From Nocardia spumae (lineage in GTDB: Bacteria > Actinomycetota > Actinomycetes > Mycobacteriales > Mycobacteriaceae): a DNA stretch of 64,000 nt. Positions 63,742 to 64,000 of the stretch are shown piece by piece (the first letter of the stretch is position 1; each line of letters opens with the position of its first letter). The notes under the pieces are model-generated. The model did no database searches and was not told where the DNA came from. It worked only from the letters and a program-made list of their open reading frames with translations. The position numbers and the translations under genes are program-made. The DNA is taken from assembly GCF_020733635.1 (NCBI RefSeq), contig NZ_JAJFZL010000001.1, positions 6,014,001-6,078,000 on the forward strand, in the 5' to 3' direction.

Positions 63742-63924
63742 GTGCGCTTTCTCACAGGCGGCAAGATTGTGATGCGGACGAGCGGAGGGAAGCCGGACAG
63801 GATCGATGCGTCGAAAGGGAAACTGGTCTCGGCCTCATTCGTCACAGATGGCAGGTGGGTGTGCTCTCGTGCATGCGCGTATCAAGCGATCGAGAGTCAT
63901 CGTGGAGAGGAACCCCACCGCTGA
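63742..63924 (+). CDS. Small hypothetical ORF at the right end
   Basis: Sixty codons from GTG 63742, reading MRFLTGGKIVMRTSGGKPDR and ending in a Cys-containing part RWVCSRACAYQAIESHRGEE. No family was recognised, and codon usage is only weakly typical, so it may not be a gene. Its stop TGA (63922-63924) overlaps a possible CTG start of the next frame. It follows the duplicated-domain gene after 36 bases. Confidence 0.3.
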   Translation: MRFLTGGKIVMRTSGGKPDRIDASKGKLVSASFVTDGRWVCSRACAYQAIESHRGEEPHR

Positions 63925-64000
63925 CCGATCCGGCCCCACCGCACGCCACATTCGAAGACGGGCTCGGTGCCTCGGTTGCTCAGACCAACCAGCTCTTGCG
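63921..64000 (+). CDS. Possible start of a further gene, cut by the window edge
   Basis: From CTG 63921 a frame reads TDPAPPHATFEDGLGASVAQ and runs open to the edge. The composition resembles the N-terminus of a small helical ESX-locus protein. The CTG start and only 26 codons make this tentative; a GAGAGGA lies about 11 bases upstream. Confidence 0.25.
   Translation, partial: MTDPAPPHATFEDGLGASVAQTNQLL

Overview
The window is high-GC actinobacterial chromosome. It most likely comes from the order Mycobacteriales, probably Nocardia or a close relative. Many proteins match Mycobacterium tuberculosis counterparts as I remember them (DnaE2, GuaB3, TrmL/Rv3366, RsdA/SigD, WhiB3, GroES/GroEL1, TsaD-RimI-TsaB-TsaE-Alr, bifunctional Nnr, GlmS), and much of the gene order agrees too. 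The genus is an inference. No rRNA, tRNA, CRISPR array, insertion sequence or plasmid/phage origin was recognised.

Layout. 1-5.7 kb: the end of an MFS exporter, isocitrate dehydrogenase, a SAM-IV riboswitch now sitting almost directly in front of metX with only a short ORF where metY is normally found, a DUF3017 membrane protein, a GNAT acetyltransferase, TrmL and a DUF167 protein. 5.7-16.8 kb: an SOS mutagenesis set (dnaE2 and imuA'-imuB, each with its own LexA box), separated by an orphan EACC1-type gene, a decayed MHS transporter, an SDR, and a hydrolase/ferredoxin-like gene pair. 16.9-24.1 kb: an SDR-MerR unit, a tail-anchored Ser/Thr kinase, and a PspC-type envelope-stress system (response regulator, PspC histidine kinase, and a divergent PspC/toastrack protein with a small membrane partner). 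24.1-30 kb: guaA, guaB3 and guaB2 (GMP synthesis). 30.3-36 kb: sigD-rsdA, a conserved TPR-like gene, whiB3, and sigK with a strikingly short RskA. 36.1-45.8 kb: groES-groEL1 under a CIRCE element, a divergent membrane-anchored Hsp70-like protein, and a tightly overlapping alr-hydrolase-tsaE, tsaB-rimI-tsaD operon. 45.9-53.5 kb: an SDR behind a palindromic operator, Nnr metabolite repair, a cupredoxin lipoprotein, a MarR-MFS divergent pair, glmS and a hydrolase.

53.6-64 kb is a type VII secretion-associated polymorphic toxin locus: a YbaB/EbfC-like gene, a WXG100-like gene, one 2,318-residue protein and a run of small genes that probably includes immunity genes. The giant protein has a CpnT-like WXG100 front end, long Pro-rich linkers, two different ADP-ribosyltransferase-like modules (one with a QxE and one with an ExE catalytic motif), a His/Cys caspase-like module and a distinct lower-GC C-terminal tip. 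This locus is the strongest candidate for an undescribed system.

A recurring theme is leaderless expression. Nine genes have a TANNNT -10 hexamer ending 6-8 bases before their GTG or ATG start. Coordinates, motifs and overlaps were read directly. Family names come from recognition of conserved motifs without database searches.
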